Source of the DNA: a virus
Reading direction: 5' to 3' (one strand)
Virus record (IMG/VR): IMGVR_UViG_3300018891_000003
Location: 1 to 48,086 of that record
Length of the DNA: 48,086 bases
Numbering within the stretch: position 1 is the first letter of the stretch; each line of letters opens with the position of its first letter. Positions 32,200 to 39,589 of the stretch are shown here, piece by piece. Made by a program: the position numbers and the translations under genes. The notes beneath the pieces are model-generated. The model was given only the letters and a program-made list of their open reading frames with translations. It made no database searches and was not told the origin of the DNA.

Positions 32200-33780
32200 T
32201 TAAAATAACCTACTTTCAATATCCAGTAGATAATCTAAATCAAATTCTCTCCTATCTCCAAGTTCATAATCCAACTGCCTTGTACCATATTCTAGTGCTA
32301 TCCTTGCATAATTCAATGAGTGCAAAGCATCATCATTAGCACCTGAAGGCTTTATGAGACTGATATATCCTGTTTTCCCACTTGTTGGAGTTACAGGTTT
32401 AGCTTCTACACAAGTGTAGTGTTTGAAAACCACATCATCAAGTAGGGCAGGATAGGCATAAGGGATTTCAATTTTTCTTTCTTTGAACAGGTCAATGGTT
32501 TCAAATAGCTGATAGTTCCTGTCTATCACTAATTGAGTACCATCATCATTTTCCCTAATTAGTTCAGGTTCCCTTGAGCCAACTACATAAAATGCAGATT
32601 TCACCATATTGCCCCAGTAATCCTGAAGCATCTGAATTTGCATAGCACCAAACCCACTATCAGCCACTACCCCTTTTACATTGAACCTTTCAATTAGCTT
32701 ATGAATCATTTCAACTTGGGTAGGAATATGCATTTCTTGGAACCTGTCAACATAGACCAATTCAATCTTATCTGTAATTGGGTTCTGTGATAGGATTGTA
32801 ACTACTGTGTAAGCAGAAGTTCCCCCTCCCCAGTCAATTCCCAAAAAGCACTCTCTACCTGCAGGAGCCTTGCTCCAAAAGGCTTTAGAAGGGTCTAAAC
32901 AAGGCTTAATCATTTCAATGGTTAGTGGCTTGAGAAGTCCTGAATAGAACTCTCCTAGAACCTCATTGGCAAATTTCATTTCATCATAGGTTCTTCTTTT
33001 ATACTCAATTTCTTCCTCTGTAATCCAAGGCATCATTGTTTGGCTTAATAAATACCCTCTAAACAGACATTTTTCAGGGTCTTGTGTAGGTATCCATTTT
33101 TGTTGCTTTCTATCCCAAACCCTCTTGTCAGATAACTCCCAAAACCTCTCATAAAGTGTTCCAGTTTGCTTTGGTGTTCCTGCCATCAGCACCTTGCCCC
33201 TTAACCTTGTATCCTTCCCATTAATTTTAACAGTGGTAACAACCTCACTGTGGGAAAGAGTTTCTACTAGGGTACTGTAAGAGCCTTCTTCAATATCCTG
33301 CATTTCATCAAAGAGGATAAAATCACCTGAAATACCCCTCAAGCTATCTCCATCATTCCAAGCAGAACCTATATAGAGTTGATGATGGTTTTTAAACTTG
33401 TAATGGGTAACAGTCTGTTTATCAATGGATTGCATTAAGATACCACCTTTAGACTGTTTCAGGGCATTTAAGAACCTGTCAGAAGAAAACCTTGTGGCTT
33501 GCTCATACCTTGGGGCAACATAAGTAGATGTTCTATAGGGTTGTGTGAAGGCATTGTGTATAATTTTCCTTGTGATGGTTTCAGATTTCTCTACCTGCCT
33601 TCCTGCAACAAGGATAATCCTTGGGTGGTCATCCCTGTAAATCTCATAAAGATGCCTTCTATCTTGTGTAGGGTCATTTGGGTCATAGAACTTAAAGTCA
33701 TGCCCCTTTACTGTTCCAAATGTTTCTGTAAAGAAAACAGGGTCTTTTAGCTTTTCAATTACTTCAGGGGATAATTTCAT
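32200..33780 (-). CDS. terL: terminase large subunit, 526 aa
   Basis: DNA-packaging motor. The ATPase half has the deviant Walker A VAGRQVEKSE (near residue 57) and Walker B FILFDEMQDIEEG. The coupling motif follows around MAGTPKQTGT. The nuclease half begins CFLGIDWGGGTSAYTVV and has GVVADSGFGAMQ, giving the RNase H-fold acidic residues. Its ATG overlaps the stop of the small subunit gene by 4 nt. Confidence 0.93.
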   Translation of the reverse strand: MKLSPEVIEKLKDPVFFTETFGTVKGHDFKFYDPNDPTQDRRHLYEIYRDDHPRIILVAGRQVEKSETITRKIIHNAFTQPYRTSTYVAPRYEQATRFSSDRFLNALKQSKGGILMQSIDKQTVTHYKFKNHHQLYIGSAWNDGDSLRGISGDFILFDEMQDIEEGSYSTLVETLSHSEVVTTVKINGKDTRLRGKVLMAGTPKQTGTLYERFWELSDKRVWDRKQQKWIPTQDPEKCLFRGYLLSQTMMPWITEEEIEYKRRTYDEMKFANEVLGEFYSGLLKPLTIEMIKPCLDPSKAFWSKAPAGRECFLGIDWGGGTSAYTVVTILSQNPITDKIELVYVDRFQEMHIPTQVEMIHKLIERFNVKGVVADSGFGAMQIQMLQDYWGNMVKSAFYVVGSREPELIRENDDGTQLVIDRNYQLFETIDLFKERKIEIPYAYPALLDDVVFKHYTCVEAKPVTPTSGKTGYISLIKPSGANDDALHSLNYARIALEYGTRQLDYELGDRREFDLDYLLDIESRLF

Positions 33781-34343
33781 TCTTCATTACCCCCAAGTAA
33801 ACCTGAAAGAAGTGAAGCTAAATCAGCCATCTTCTGTTCTTCTTTCTTCAAAGTCATATTAAATTTCCTATCCAGTCCAAGCATACTAATGTACTTAATG
33901 AACTTGGAATCATTATCAATCAGGATGCCCCTTTCATCCACCATACCATTTTCTGCTTCAAATAGTTCCTTTCTTGCTTGCCTAATGTAGTTTCTTAATG
34001 CTCTATCTAAAAGCAATTGGTTCACTTCATCTAATTGGTATTTTTCAGTCCATGACTTCATAGTCTTTTCATACCAGTCATGTTCTTCAGGGGTTAAGAG
34101 TTTATTGGAGTAAATGCCATGCTTTAAGGCATAAGTATTTCCTTTCATAGCATCTTTTTGCTCTTGTGTCCTTGGTGGAGTTGCCCCACCATGATACTTA
34201 CATTTTGTTTTGCCATCCATAGCCCAGTTTTTGCACTGGAAGCCTGTTTGTTTTGACTTGGCAGTACATCTTTGCCTACCTGTCTTGGCAAATTCTATTT
34301 TAATCTCTAGTTGTTCTGTGGCTTTTTTGGTTTCTTTGTCCAT
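33777..34343 (-). CDS. terminase small subunit-like protein, 188 aa
   Basis: N-terminal Cys-rich segment CTAKSKQTGFQCKNW, then CKYHGGATPP, a pattern shared by many Gram-positive phage proteins encoded directly upstream of TerL. Then comes GNTYALKHGIYSN and a long helical region. It probably recognises packaging sites. ATG at 34343 follows GGGGGG and lies 20 bp after a late promoter motif. Confidence 0.75.
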   Translation of the reverse strand: MDKETKKATEQLEIKIEFAKTGRQRCTAKSKQTGFQCKNWAMDGKTKCKYHGGATPPRTQEQKDAMKGNTYALKHGIYSNKLLTPEEHDWYEKTMKSWTEKYQLDEVNQLLLDRALRNYIRQARKELFEAENGMVDERGILIDNDSKFIKYISMLGLDRKFNMTLKKEEQKMADLASLLSGLLGGNEE

Positions 34344-34362
34344 TTTCTACACCCCCCACTTA

Positions 34363-34381
34363 AATAGTTCAGTTAAGTAGG
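34363..34381 (-). promoter_or_regulatory. late promoter motif before terS
   Basis: Minus strand CCTAC-N5-TGAACTATTTAA, exact consensus, abutting the GGGGGG ribosome site of terS. This is the head of the late operon. Confidence 0.6.
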
Positions 34382-34395
34382 AGTTTTCTTCAGGA

Positions 34396-34723
34396 TGGGG
34401 CAGGTTGTCAGTGTTTTTTAGGGAAAAGAGAAGAATTTTTAGTGGAATATAGCATACATATAATAAGGGAAGGTAATACACATCATTTTACCCCTTCCCT
34501 TGCTAACAATATTTCTTAAATTTTTTTTATTTTTTCTGTAAAAATCCCCTACTTGATTGAACTATTTAAAATGAATTTGTTAGGGGTCAATATTATTATA
34601 TATAAGACAATATATAGAAACTCTTTAGAGTTTCCCTTCCTGAAAGGAAGGGCTAAAATAATCTTTTAATACATAAAAACAGAAAAGGTGGGGCAGATTT
34701 TCCTGTTCCCACCTTAATTTCTT
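34396..34723. other. structured intergenic region at the head of the late operon
   Basis: No gene. It holds two TGGGGCAG motifs (34396, 34689) and a long hairpin (AAGGGAAGG...CCTTCCCTT, about 34464-34502). Two perfect abutting hairpins follow on the plus strand, GAAACTC-TTTA-GAGTTTC (34617-34634) and CCCTTCC-TGAAA-GGAAGGG (34634-34652). A plus-strand copy of the late promoter motif (34548-34566) faces them. A plus-strand structured transcript or a packaging region are both possible. Confidence 0.5.
34548..34566 (+). promoter_or_regulatory. late promoter motif on the plus strand
   Basis: CCTAC-N5-TGAACTATTTAA, exact consensus but on the plus strand, 50 bp before the twin hairpins. No plus-strand gene follows. 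Confidence 0.45.
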
Positions 34724-35053
34724 TTATTTTTCCTTCAGATGAATAGATGCCCCACTTCTTGCCTGTATCACTTTAAACACAAAGTCAACTTCCTTATCAG
34801 TTAGTCCCCTAAATTCAGGAGTATCATTTCCAATAAAGAATATGGTTCCATGTATTCCAAGGCAGTTTAGGGGCAGGTTCTGTAACATCCCTTCTTCATT
34901 ACACACTATTAGGATTTCCCCATCAGGAGTTGCAGGAACCACTTCAATGTATCCCCCAACTATCTTCTGCATTTCCTCCAGTTCTCCCTTGATTTCCTTG
35001 GAGTACACATAATCTGCCCCATCCCCATAAGGCTTTACCACTACAACTTGCAT
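34724..35053 (-). CDS. hypothetical protein, 109 aa
   Basis: Begins MQVVVVKPYGDGADYVYSKE, alternating strands and helices, with an acidic surface. I place the start at ATG 35053, which follows the leader AAAGGATGG; the longer frame starts in the leader, whose AATATG is not a start. It has its own sigma-A promoter and is probably an early protein. No family is recognised. Confidence 0.55.
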   Translation of the reverse strand: MQVVVVKPYGDGADYVYSKEIKGELEEMQKIVGGYIEVVPATPDGEILIVCNEEGMLQNLPLNCLGIHGTIFFIGNDTPEFRGLTDKEVDFVFKVIQARSGASIHLKEK

Positions 35054-35113
35054 CAATTTAGACCATCCTTTCATATTGCTTTGTTTTTGTGTCCCTCTCA
35101 TTGGGACAATTTC

Positions 35114-35142
35114 ATAATAGCATCATTACATACCAATGTCAA
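35114..35142 (-). promoter_or_regulatory. sigma-A type promoter
   Basis: TTGACA, 17-bp spacer, TATTAT on the minus strand, followed by the conserved leader. Confidence 0.75.
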
Positions 35143-35971
35143 CATAATATTAAAATTGAATTTAAAAAATTTCTGACCTGCCCCACTTCTGAAATAAGGG
35201 CATGGGGTTCCAGTCCAAGGGTAGCCCCCTTGTATCTGATACAAAAAATAAAATTACTAGAACCTGAAATGAAATGGAAGGTTGCATCCTGCAGGGAAAG
35301 GGTACACCCTTTCTTGTGAACTTAAGTGAACAAACAGAAAGGGGAATCATCTTTATGTTTTGTAATGCTTTAGTTGGTTAAAGTGTATAGGTTTTTGGAT
35401 AAAATTAGTAGATAGAGTTGACTGCCCAACCCAGTTTGTACCCCCTCCAATTTTTGGAAGGCATACCCCCTATAATCCCCCACAATCTACCATATATGAC
35501 ATTATTTGTCAGTTTATACATTCAATGAATTGTAATTTTATTCCAAGTTATTTTCCTTTATTGTTTCCTATCTTTTAAGAATAGAAACATTATTTTCTTT
35601 CCAGTGCTAGAAACTACTACATTTCCTAGCTTTTACAAATATTTTACAATTGGAGATAATGGACATATGGAAGAAACTTACATGAGGATATTTTGCCTAG
35701 TTGTGGAAGCTCTTTCCAGTAGAGCATGTTGGAGTATCCCAACCACCATTTTCCAGTCAATTTATCCCAAAATACTCCCACATATTCCCTTGTATATTTT
35801 CCTATATTTTTATACATTTTGTTCCAATTTATTTCCATTTTTTTAACAAAAAATGTCATAAATTATTTCTATTTTCTTCCAGAAAGGTCACAGGTGACTG
35901 GTGTTATTTTCCTGTATTTTTCTTCCAGTAGATGGGGCAGTTTTCCAGTCATGAATAACAAAAAAAGGAAG
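35143..35971. other. 830-bp non-coding region with TTCCAGT repeats
   Basis: No ORF here has a convincing ribosome site. The 7-mer TTCCAGT occurs at 35208, 35599, 35714, 35751, 35923 and 35943, and twice more in the next genes (36152, 36200). The stretch 35760-35870 is strongly T-rich with A/T tracts at short regular spacing. Two TGGGGCAG motifs (35178 reverse, 35933) lie near its ends. It may be an iteron-like origin, a centromere or a decayed gene. Confidence 0.4.
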
Positions 35972-36196
35972 CTAATCAGCTTCCAATTCATACCATATAT
36001 ATAACTTTTCTTTAACCTGCTTCAATGTTAAATATTTCCTCTTTTTAGATGTTCTTGGGATTTTATTACATTCTCTAATGTAACTAACCTTTACAGTTTT
36101 TAACACTTCCAATATCTCTGCCTTTTCCTCACTGGTGGAAAAAGATGTATATTCCAGTAAATCCTTTTCCTTATTTATCCATGCTATGAACTTCAT
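35972..36196 (-). CDS. small basic hypothetical protein, 74 aa
   Basis: MKFIAWINKEKDLLEYTSFS at the N terminus, then a Lys-rich region (RTSKKRKYLTLKQVKEKL). It overlaps the upstream gene by 26 nt and has AAAGG upstream at slightly long spacing. Possibly an early DNA-binding or host-takeover peptide; no family recognised. Confidence 0.5.
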   Translation of the reverse strand: MKFIAWINKEKDLLEYTSFSTSEEKAEILEVLKTVKVSYIRECNKIPRTSKKRKYLTLKQVKEKLYIWYELEAD

Positions 36197-36389
36197 TTTT
36201 TCCAGTACCTTTCCCCTTATTGGTAGTACATTTCCAAGACTTCCTTTTTAAACCACCAAATGCATCTTCCCCTGTTACTTCATTGGTAACATGTACTTCA
36301 TAACATCCCTTGAAACTTCCATTTTCTACATATCCCACTACTTTGCCCACATAGTCATTGTGTCTATAAGGTTTCCCAATTAATACCAT
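36171..36389 (-). CDS. small hypothetical protein, 72 aa
   Basis: ATG at 36389 follows the conserved leader (AACAATGTAAAGGGG). The sequence is beta-rich (VGKVVGYVENGSFKGCYEVH) and ends with a basic tail. Long 5' leader with a GGGGGG-ATTTT-CCCCC hairpin and a second leader-like copy. No family recognised. Confidence 0.55.
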   Translation of the reverse strand: MVLIGKPYRHNDYVGKVVGYVENGSFKGCYEVHVTNEVTGEDAFGGLKRKSWKCTTNKGKGTGKNEVHSMDK

Positions 36390-36495
36390 ATCTATTATCC
36401 CCTTTACATTGTTTTGTTTATTATACCAGTATAGCTATTCTTTCTAGTCCCTTCTATATTGCTTTGAAGCAAGGGGGAAAATCCCCCCTATAGTT

Positions 36496-36524
36496 ATAAT
36501 AACATTTCTATGTTCCAATGTCAA
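36496..36524 (-). promoter_or_regulatory. sigma-A type promoter
   Basis: TTGACA, 17-bp spacer, TATTAT on the minus strand; it drives the genes at 36389 and 36196. Confidence 0.75.
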
Positions 36525-36920
36525 TTACCTTGCATAAACCTTTTTATCTTCCAATAATGCCCAGTGATAACCTTGTCCATTAGCATCCTTCATTGTCCCA
36601 AATATTGTAAATTTGTTCTGTTTGTATGGGCTGTAGTAAAGAATGTCATATTGTCTTTTTACATCCCTATCCAGTTCCATAACTCCCAAAAATTCCCCTA
36701 TTACATAGGCATGGACATTTTTTCTATTTTCTTTCAATACTCTTTGCCTGCCTGCTTCACTAACTTGGAATACTGGATTTTTTAGCATGATGTTGTTTCC
36801 ATGTCCCAAGACTTTCCCAGTCTTTGCATCCTTTACAGAAAATACATGCTTGTGTAGGTTGTAGTAAACTTTTACCATCATGCCCTTTTCTACTTGCCTG
36901 CCTTTGTAAGATTGTAACAT
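36525..36920 (-). CDS. conserved-type hypothetical protein, 131 aa
   Basis: Contains VYYNLHKHVFSVKDAKTGKV and AGRQRVLKENRKNVHAYVIG, a pattern I associate with small proteins of unknown function on Gram-positive mobile elements. Three in-frame ATGs follow the ribosome site; 36920 has the best spacing. Transcribed from its own promoter at 37065-37093 with a repeat-bearing leader. Confidence 0.55.
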   Translation of the reverse strand: MLQSYKGRQVEKGMMVKVYYNLHKHVFSVKDAKTGKVLGHGNNIMLKNPVFQVSEAGRQRVLKENRKNVHAYVIGEFLGVMELDRDVKRQYDILYYSPYKQNKFTIFGTMKDANGQGYHWALLEDKKVYAR

Positions 36921-37015
36921 TTCCATCATTCCCCTTTTTCTTGTTTTGTTTTGTGTTCCCTTTTTTTGTTATCCTGCCATGGTTTCAAGGGGGAAACCAC
37001 TGGATAGAGGATTTA

Positions 37016-37056
37016 AGAGGTTTTAAGAGGATTTAAGAGGTTTTTAAGTGGTCTTT
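37016..37056 (-). repeat. tandem CU-rich repeats in an mRNA leader
   Basis: The minus strand reads four spaced units of CTCTTAAAWC (for example CCTCTTAAATCCTCTTAAAA), starting just after the expected transcription start of the promoter at 37065-37093. A similar array lies at 38160-38200. Confidence 0.6.
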
Positions 37057-37064
37057 CTATTATT

Positions 37065-37093
37065 ATAATATCAAACATGTTTTATAATGTCAA
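37065..37093 (-). promoter_or_regulatory. sigma-A type promoter
   Basis: TTGACA, 17-bp spacer, TATTAT on the minus strand, upstream of the 131-aa protein gene. Confidence 0.75.
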
Positions 37094-37140
37094 TCATTAA
37101 TTATAAAAAATGTTTCATATTATAATAACTTTTTTAGATA

Positions 37141-37172
37141 CATGGGAGGGGATTGACCCCCTCCCTTTTTCC
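37141..37172. terminator. strong hairpin after ardA
   Basis: GGGAGGGG-ATTGAC-CCCCTCCC, perfect 8-bp GC stem just beyond the ardA stop. The T tract is on the plus-strand side; on the minus strand the stem alone may act as an mRNA 3' end or barrier. Confidence 0.55.
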
Positions 37173-37174
37173 TA

Positions 37175-37681
37175 TTACTGTAAAACTTCCATATAGATAC
37201 CATTTCCAAGATAGGCAAATGTCCCATTAATTTCCATATCTCTGCCCACTGCATCCCAGTCAATGTAATTAATTAGGTTACTTGGTATATTTTCCATTTG
37301 CCCAGTTTCCTCATACCAAGCATAGGCAACATCTGCCATGTTATAGCAGTCATGAAAGAATGTTACTGCCCCATCTTTTACCAATTGGACTGCATCTTCA
37401 TAGTCTGATACAAATCCAAGTTCTAACAATTCCCCCACTGCCTTAATCTCATATTCTGCCATCCCTTCCAACATTTCTGCTACTTCATTAAGTTTGTCAA
37501 TGGAAGTATATTCCTCAATTTTAAATGGTGCTTCATAGTCATGAATGGCATATTCTTCATATTGGGCATTTAATCCAATTTTTTCTGCAATTTCTTCCAG
37601 TGATGCTGGAAGTGTAAACCATTCCCCTTGTAAAATCCCTTCATTGTATTTTCCCAAGTTAGCTACATAAATGTTAATCAT
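37175..37681 (-). CDS. ardA: ArdA-type antirestriction protein, 168 aa
   Basis: An acidic DNA-mimic that inhibits type I restriction enzymes. Family blocks: YVANLGKYNEGILQGEWFTL at the start, EYAIHDYEAPFKIEEYTSID in the middle and NYIDWDAVGRDMEINGTF at the end. The high Asp/Glu content and length 168 are as in ArdA. It has its own strong promoter and leader, as expected for a protein needed right after DNA entry. Confidence 0.93.
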   Translation of the reverse strand: MINIYVANLGKYNEGILQGEWFTLPASLEEIAEKIGLNAQYEEYAIHDYEAPFKIEEYTSIDKLNEVAEMLEGMAEYEIKAVGELLELGFVSDYEDAVQLVKDGAVTFFHDCYNMADVAYAWYEETGQMENIPSNLINYIDWDAVGRDMEINGTFAYLGNGIYMEVLQ

Positions 37682-37733
37682 TGTAAAATTCCCCTTTCAT
37701 ATTGTTTGTTGTTTTGTGTTCCTTACACTTATT

Positions 37734-37762
37734 ATATTACCATGGATATGTTTTAATGTCAA
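37734..37762 (-). promoter_or_regulatory. sigma-A type promoter of ardA
   Basis: TTGACA, 17-bp spacer, TAATAT on the minus strand. Confidence 0.75.
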
Positions 37763-37769
37763 TCATTTT

Positions 37770-38033
37770 TTATAATAATTCACATCTTCCAAAATCATAC
37801 AATTTATATCTGTAGCCATCCAGTTTAAAATATGGACTGCCTTTTTTAGACACTGGAAAATATATCTTTCTTTTAAACCATATCATCACATCCCCAAACT
37901 GGTGGAAACCTAATACATAATCATCACAAGCATGTAATATGATGATATGGCTATAAATTGATAAGTTATAAATGTAACCTGCCTTAATTTCCCCATTATC
38001 ATACTTTTTCATAACTTCCTTTTTTGTCACCAT
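37770..38033 (-). CDS. hypothetical protein, 87 aa
   Basis: Starts MVTKKEVMKKYDNGEIKAGY; the rest is aromatic-rich and beta-like (IWFKRKIYFPVSKKGSPYFK). ATG at 38033 follows the conserved AACAATATGAAAGGGG leader and a promoter at 38076-38104. Early gene of unknown role. Confidence 0.55.
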   Translation of the reverse strand: MVTKKEVMKKYDNGEIKAGYIYNLSIYSHIIILHACDDYVLGFHQFGDVMIWFKRKIYFPVSKKGSPYFKLDGYRYKLYDFGRCELL

Positions 38034-38075
38034 ATCCTTTCCCCTTTCATATTGTTTTGTTATTAGCTTACTTTA

Positions 38076-38104
38076 ATAATAACATGGCTACATTATAATG
38101 TCAA
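38076..38104 (-). promoter_or_regulatory. sigma-A type promoter
   Basis: TTGACA, 17-bp spacer, TATTAT on the minus strand. Confidence 0.75.
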
Positions 38105-38159
38105 ACATTTATTATAATGTAGTTTTTACCAATTCCCCCAATAGAGGATATTAAGGGAA

Positions 38160-38246
38160 TTAATGAGGATTAAAGAGGATTAAAGAGGATTTTAGAAGAT
38201 TTTCAATGGCTAATATTATAGTAGCATGGCATCATTGTAATGTCAA
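38160..38246 (-). promoter_or_regulatory. second promoter with CU-rich repeats in its transcript
   Basis: TTGACA (38241-38246), 17-bp spacer, TACTAT (38218-38223) on the minus strand. The first 60 nt of the RNA carry three near-identical AATCCTCTTT units (about 38160-38200), then a potential AATTCCC/GGGAATT stem (to about 38137). No start codon follows before the next promoter, so this may be a short untranslated RNA. Confidence 0.5.
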
Positions 38247-38285
38247 TCATCTTTTATAAAAATGTTTCAACTTTTTTCTTCCTTA

Positions 38286-38474
38286 TTATATATAAGAAGG
38301 AACTGGACAAATAAAAAAAATGCAATTGTTTTTTGATTTTCTGCTTGACTTTTCTTTATAATTATAGTAAGGAAACCAATTGTCCTTTTTGTAAATTATT
38401 GTAAAATAGTAATTGTCTATTTCTACCATGTAAGGAAATTCCTTTACAGAAAATGTAATGGTAGAAAATGGCAT
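38286..38474 (-). CDS. doubtful small ORF, 62 aa
   Basis: An open frame with an AAGGG box at long spacing (12 nt). The product is aromatic and basic (IDNYYFTIIYKKDNWFPYY). No promoter with the usual architecture is seen upstream on this strand. It may be a remnant or chance frame in AT-rich DNA. Confidence 0.25.
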   Translation of the reverse strand: MPFSTITFSVKEFPYMVEIDNYYFTIIYKKDNWFPYYNYKEKSSRKSKNNCIFFICPVPSYI

Positions 38475-38507
38475 ACATTTTACATAAATTCCCTTTTTAA
38501 ATTATGG

Positions 38508-38536
38508 TTGACATATTACATGTTTTGTGGTATAAT
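38508..38536 (+). promoter_or_regulatory. perfect consensus promoter on the plus strand
   Basis: TTGACA, 17-bp spacer, TATAAT: the only perfect consensus sigma-A promoter noticed, and one of few on the plus strand. No gene follows. Confidence 0.75.
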
Positions 38537-38540
38537 CCCC

Positions 38541-38640
38541 AGTCTCCCTATCTGCCAAGTTTACAAATGTTCCCAAAATTGGGAATGGGCTTGGTCAGGG
38601 GAAAGGCAGGGGGGAAGTTGTTCTGAAAATTTTTTTTGAA
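38541..38640 (+). ncRNA. candidate plus-strand structured RNA
   Basis: The transcript from the 38508-38536 promoter contains TTCCC-AAAATT-GGGAA (about 38570-38586), flanked by CCAAG/CTTGG and CTGCC/GGCAG pairs that could alternate. It then runs into a T8 stretch (about 38631) and the A-tract array. There is no ORF beyond about 20 codons. It could be an antisense or copy-control RNA. Confidence 0.4.
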
Positions 38641-38675
38641 AATCCATCCACAATTTCATTTTATATATGGTAGGT

Positions 38676-39076
38676 CAGCCACATTTTTGCCCTACTTTTT
38701 TCTATTTCTTTTTTCTCTCACTTTTTAGCCACTTTTTATGAGAAATTCTTCAGCATTTTTCCCACATTTTTCTGTAGATTTTCTCCCATTTTTCCTGCAT
38801 TTTTTACTGGAATTTCCCTAGATTTTTCTAGCATTTTAAAAGTTATTTTCCTTCAGTTTTTTCCTAGATTTTTATTAGAAATTCTGTCAGGCTTTCTCCT
38901 AGTTTTTCTACCTAAAATTCCCCTACATTTTAGTTAATTTTTCAGGGATTTTTCTGTAGTTTTTTCTAGGAATTTTCCCTAAAATTTTGGGAGATTTTCA
39001 GCAGAATTTTGGGGGAATTTCTCTGAATTTTCCCCTGAAATTTTCTAGGATTTTTCCTGAAATTTTTCTTAAAAAA
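38676..39076. repeat. phased A-tract array (predicted curved DNA)
   Basis: For about 400 bp the minus strand is a run of roughly 32 short units, each with 3-6 A followed by a T/C/G-rich filler, repeating every 10-13 bp (mean near 11.5 by hand). Units include AAAAATCCTAG, AAAATCTACAG and AAAAATGTGGG. There is no ORF. A-tracts in helical phase bend DNA; such arrays mark origins, centromeres or nucleoprotein sites. Confidence 0.7.
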
Positions 39077-39184
39077 ATGGGGCAGAAAGTTAGTGTCATC
39101 TTTGATTTTTTGTCAGCTTCAGCAGAAGGGTGGGCTTTAGGGTAGGCTCTAGGGTGGCACTTTGGGTAGGCAGTTCTGACTGAA

Positions 39185-39388
39185 CTATGGGATATACTTT
39201 ACTTGAACTGTTTGCTTCCCTGTTCCAGTCATAAATTCTGCTTCTATCTCAAAAGGCTTGCCTTCTTCCACCATCTTCTTTATCTTCTGTTTAGTTTCTA
39301 TGTCTGTCATGTTCCAAATGGAGTGCTTAAACCATCTATTCCTATCTGCTCCCCTTAACCTGCCCCATCCTGAAATGATTAGTTCCAT
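39185..39388 (-). CDS. small hypothetical protein, 67 aa
   Basis: MELIISGWGRLRGADRNRWF at the start and a short beta C terminus (IEAEFMTGTGKQTVQVKYIP). Ribosome site AAGGATG and a promoter at 39423-39451 support expression. Family unknown. Confidence 0.55.
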   Translation of the reverse strand: MELIISGWGRLRGADRNRWFKHSIWNMTDIETKQKIKKMVEEGKPFEIEAEFMTGTGKQTVQVKYIP

Positions 39389-39422
39389 ACTATCATCCTT
39401 ACACTTCTATTGTTCTACCCAA

Positions 39423-39451
39423 ACTGTACCATTATTGCAGTCTAGTGTCAA
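39423..39451 (-). promoter_or_regulatory. sigma-A type promoter
   Basis: TTGACA, 17-bp spacer, TACAGT on the minus strand. Confidence 0.65.
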
Positions 39452-39589
39452 CAAACCATTATAATTTCATTGAAATGAAAACCTTGTAAGTAATATTGTT
39501 TATCAATCATTTGAAATTTCATTGTTATGTAATAGTATTAAGTAAACATAATATGTAACAATAAAACAAAATAAGGAGCCTTAAGCCCC

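Noticed and set aside
35604-36004. Overlapping ORFs on both strands (plus 35604-35846, 35701-35931, 35726-36004; minus 35644-35859)
   Set aside because: None has a good ribosome site or promoter; they are competing frames in T-rich DNA with regular A/T tracts.
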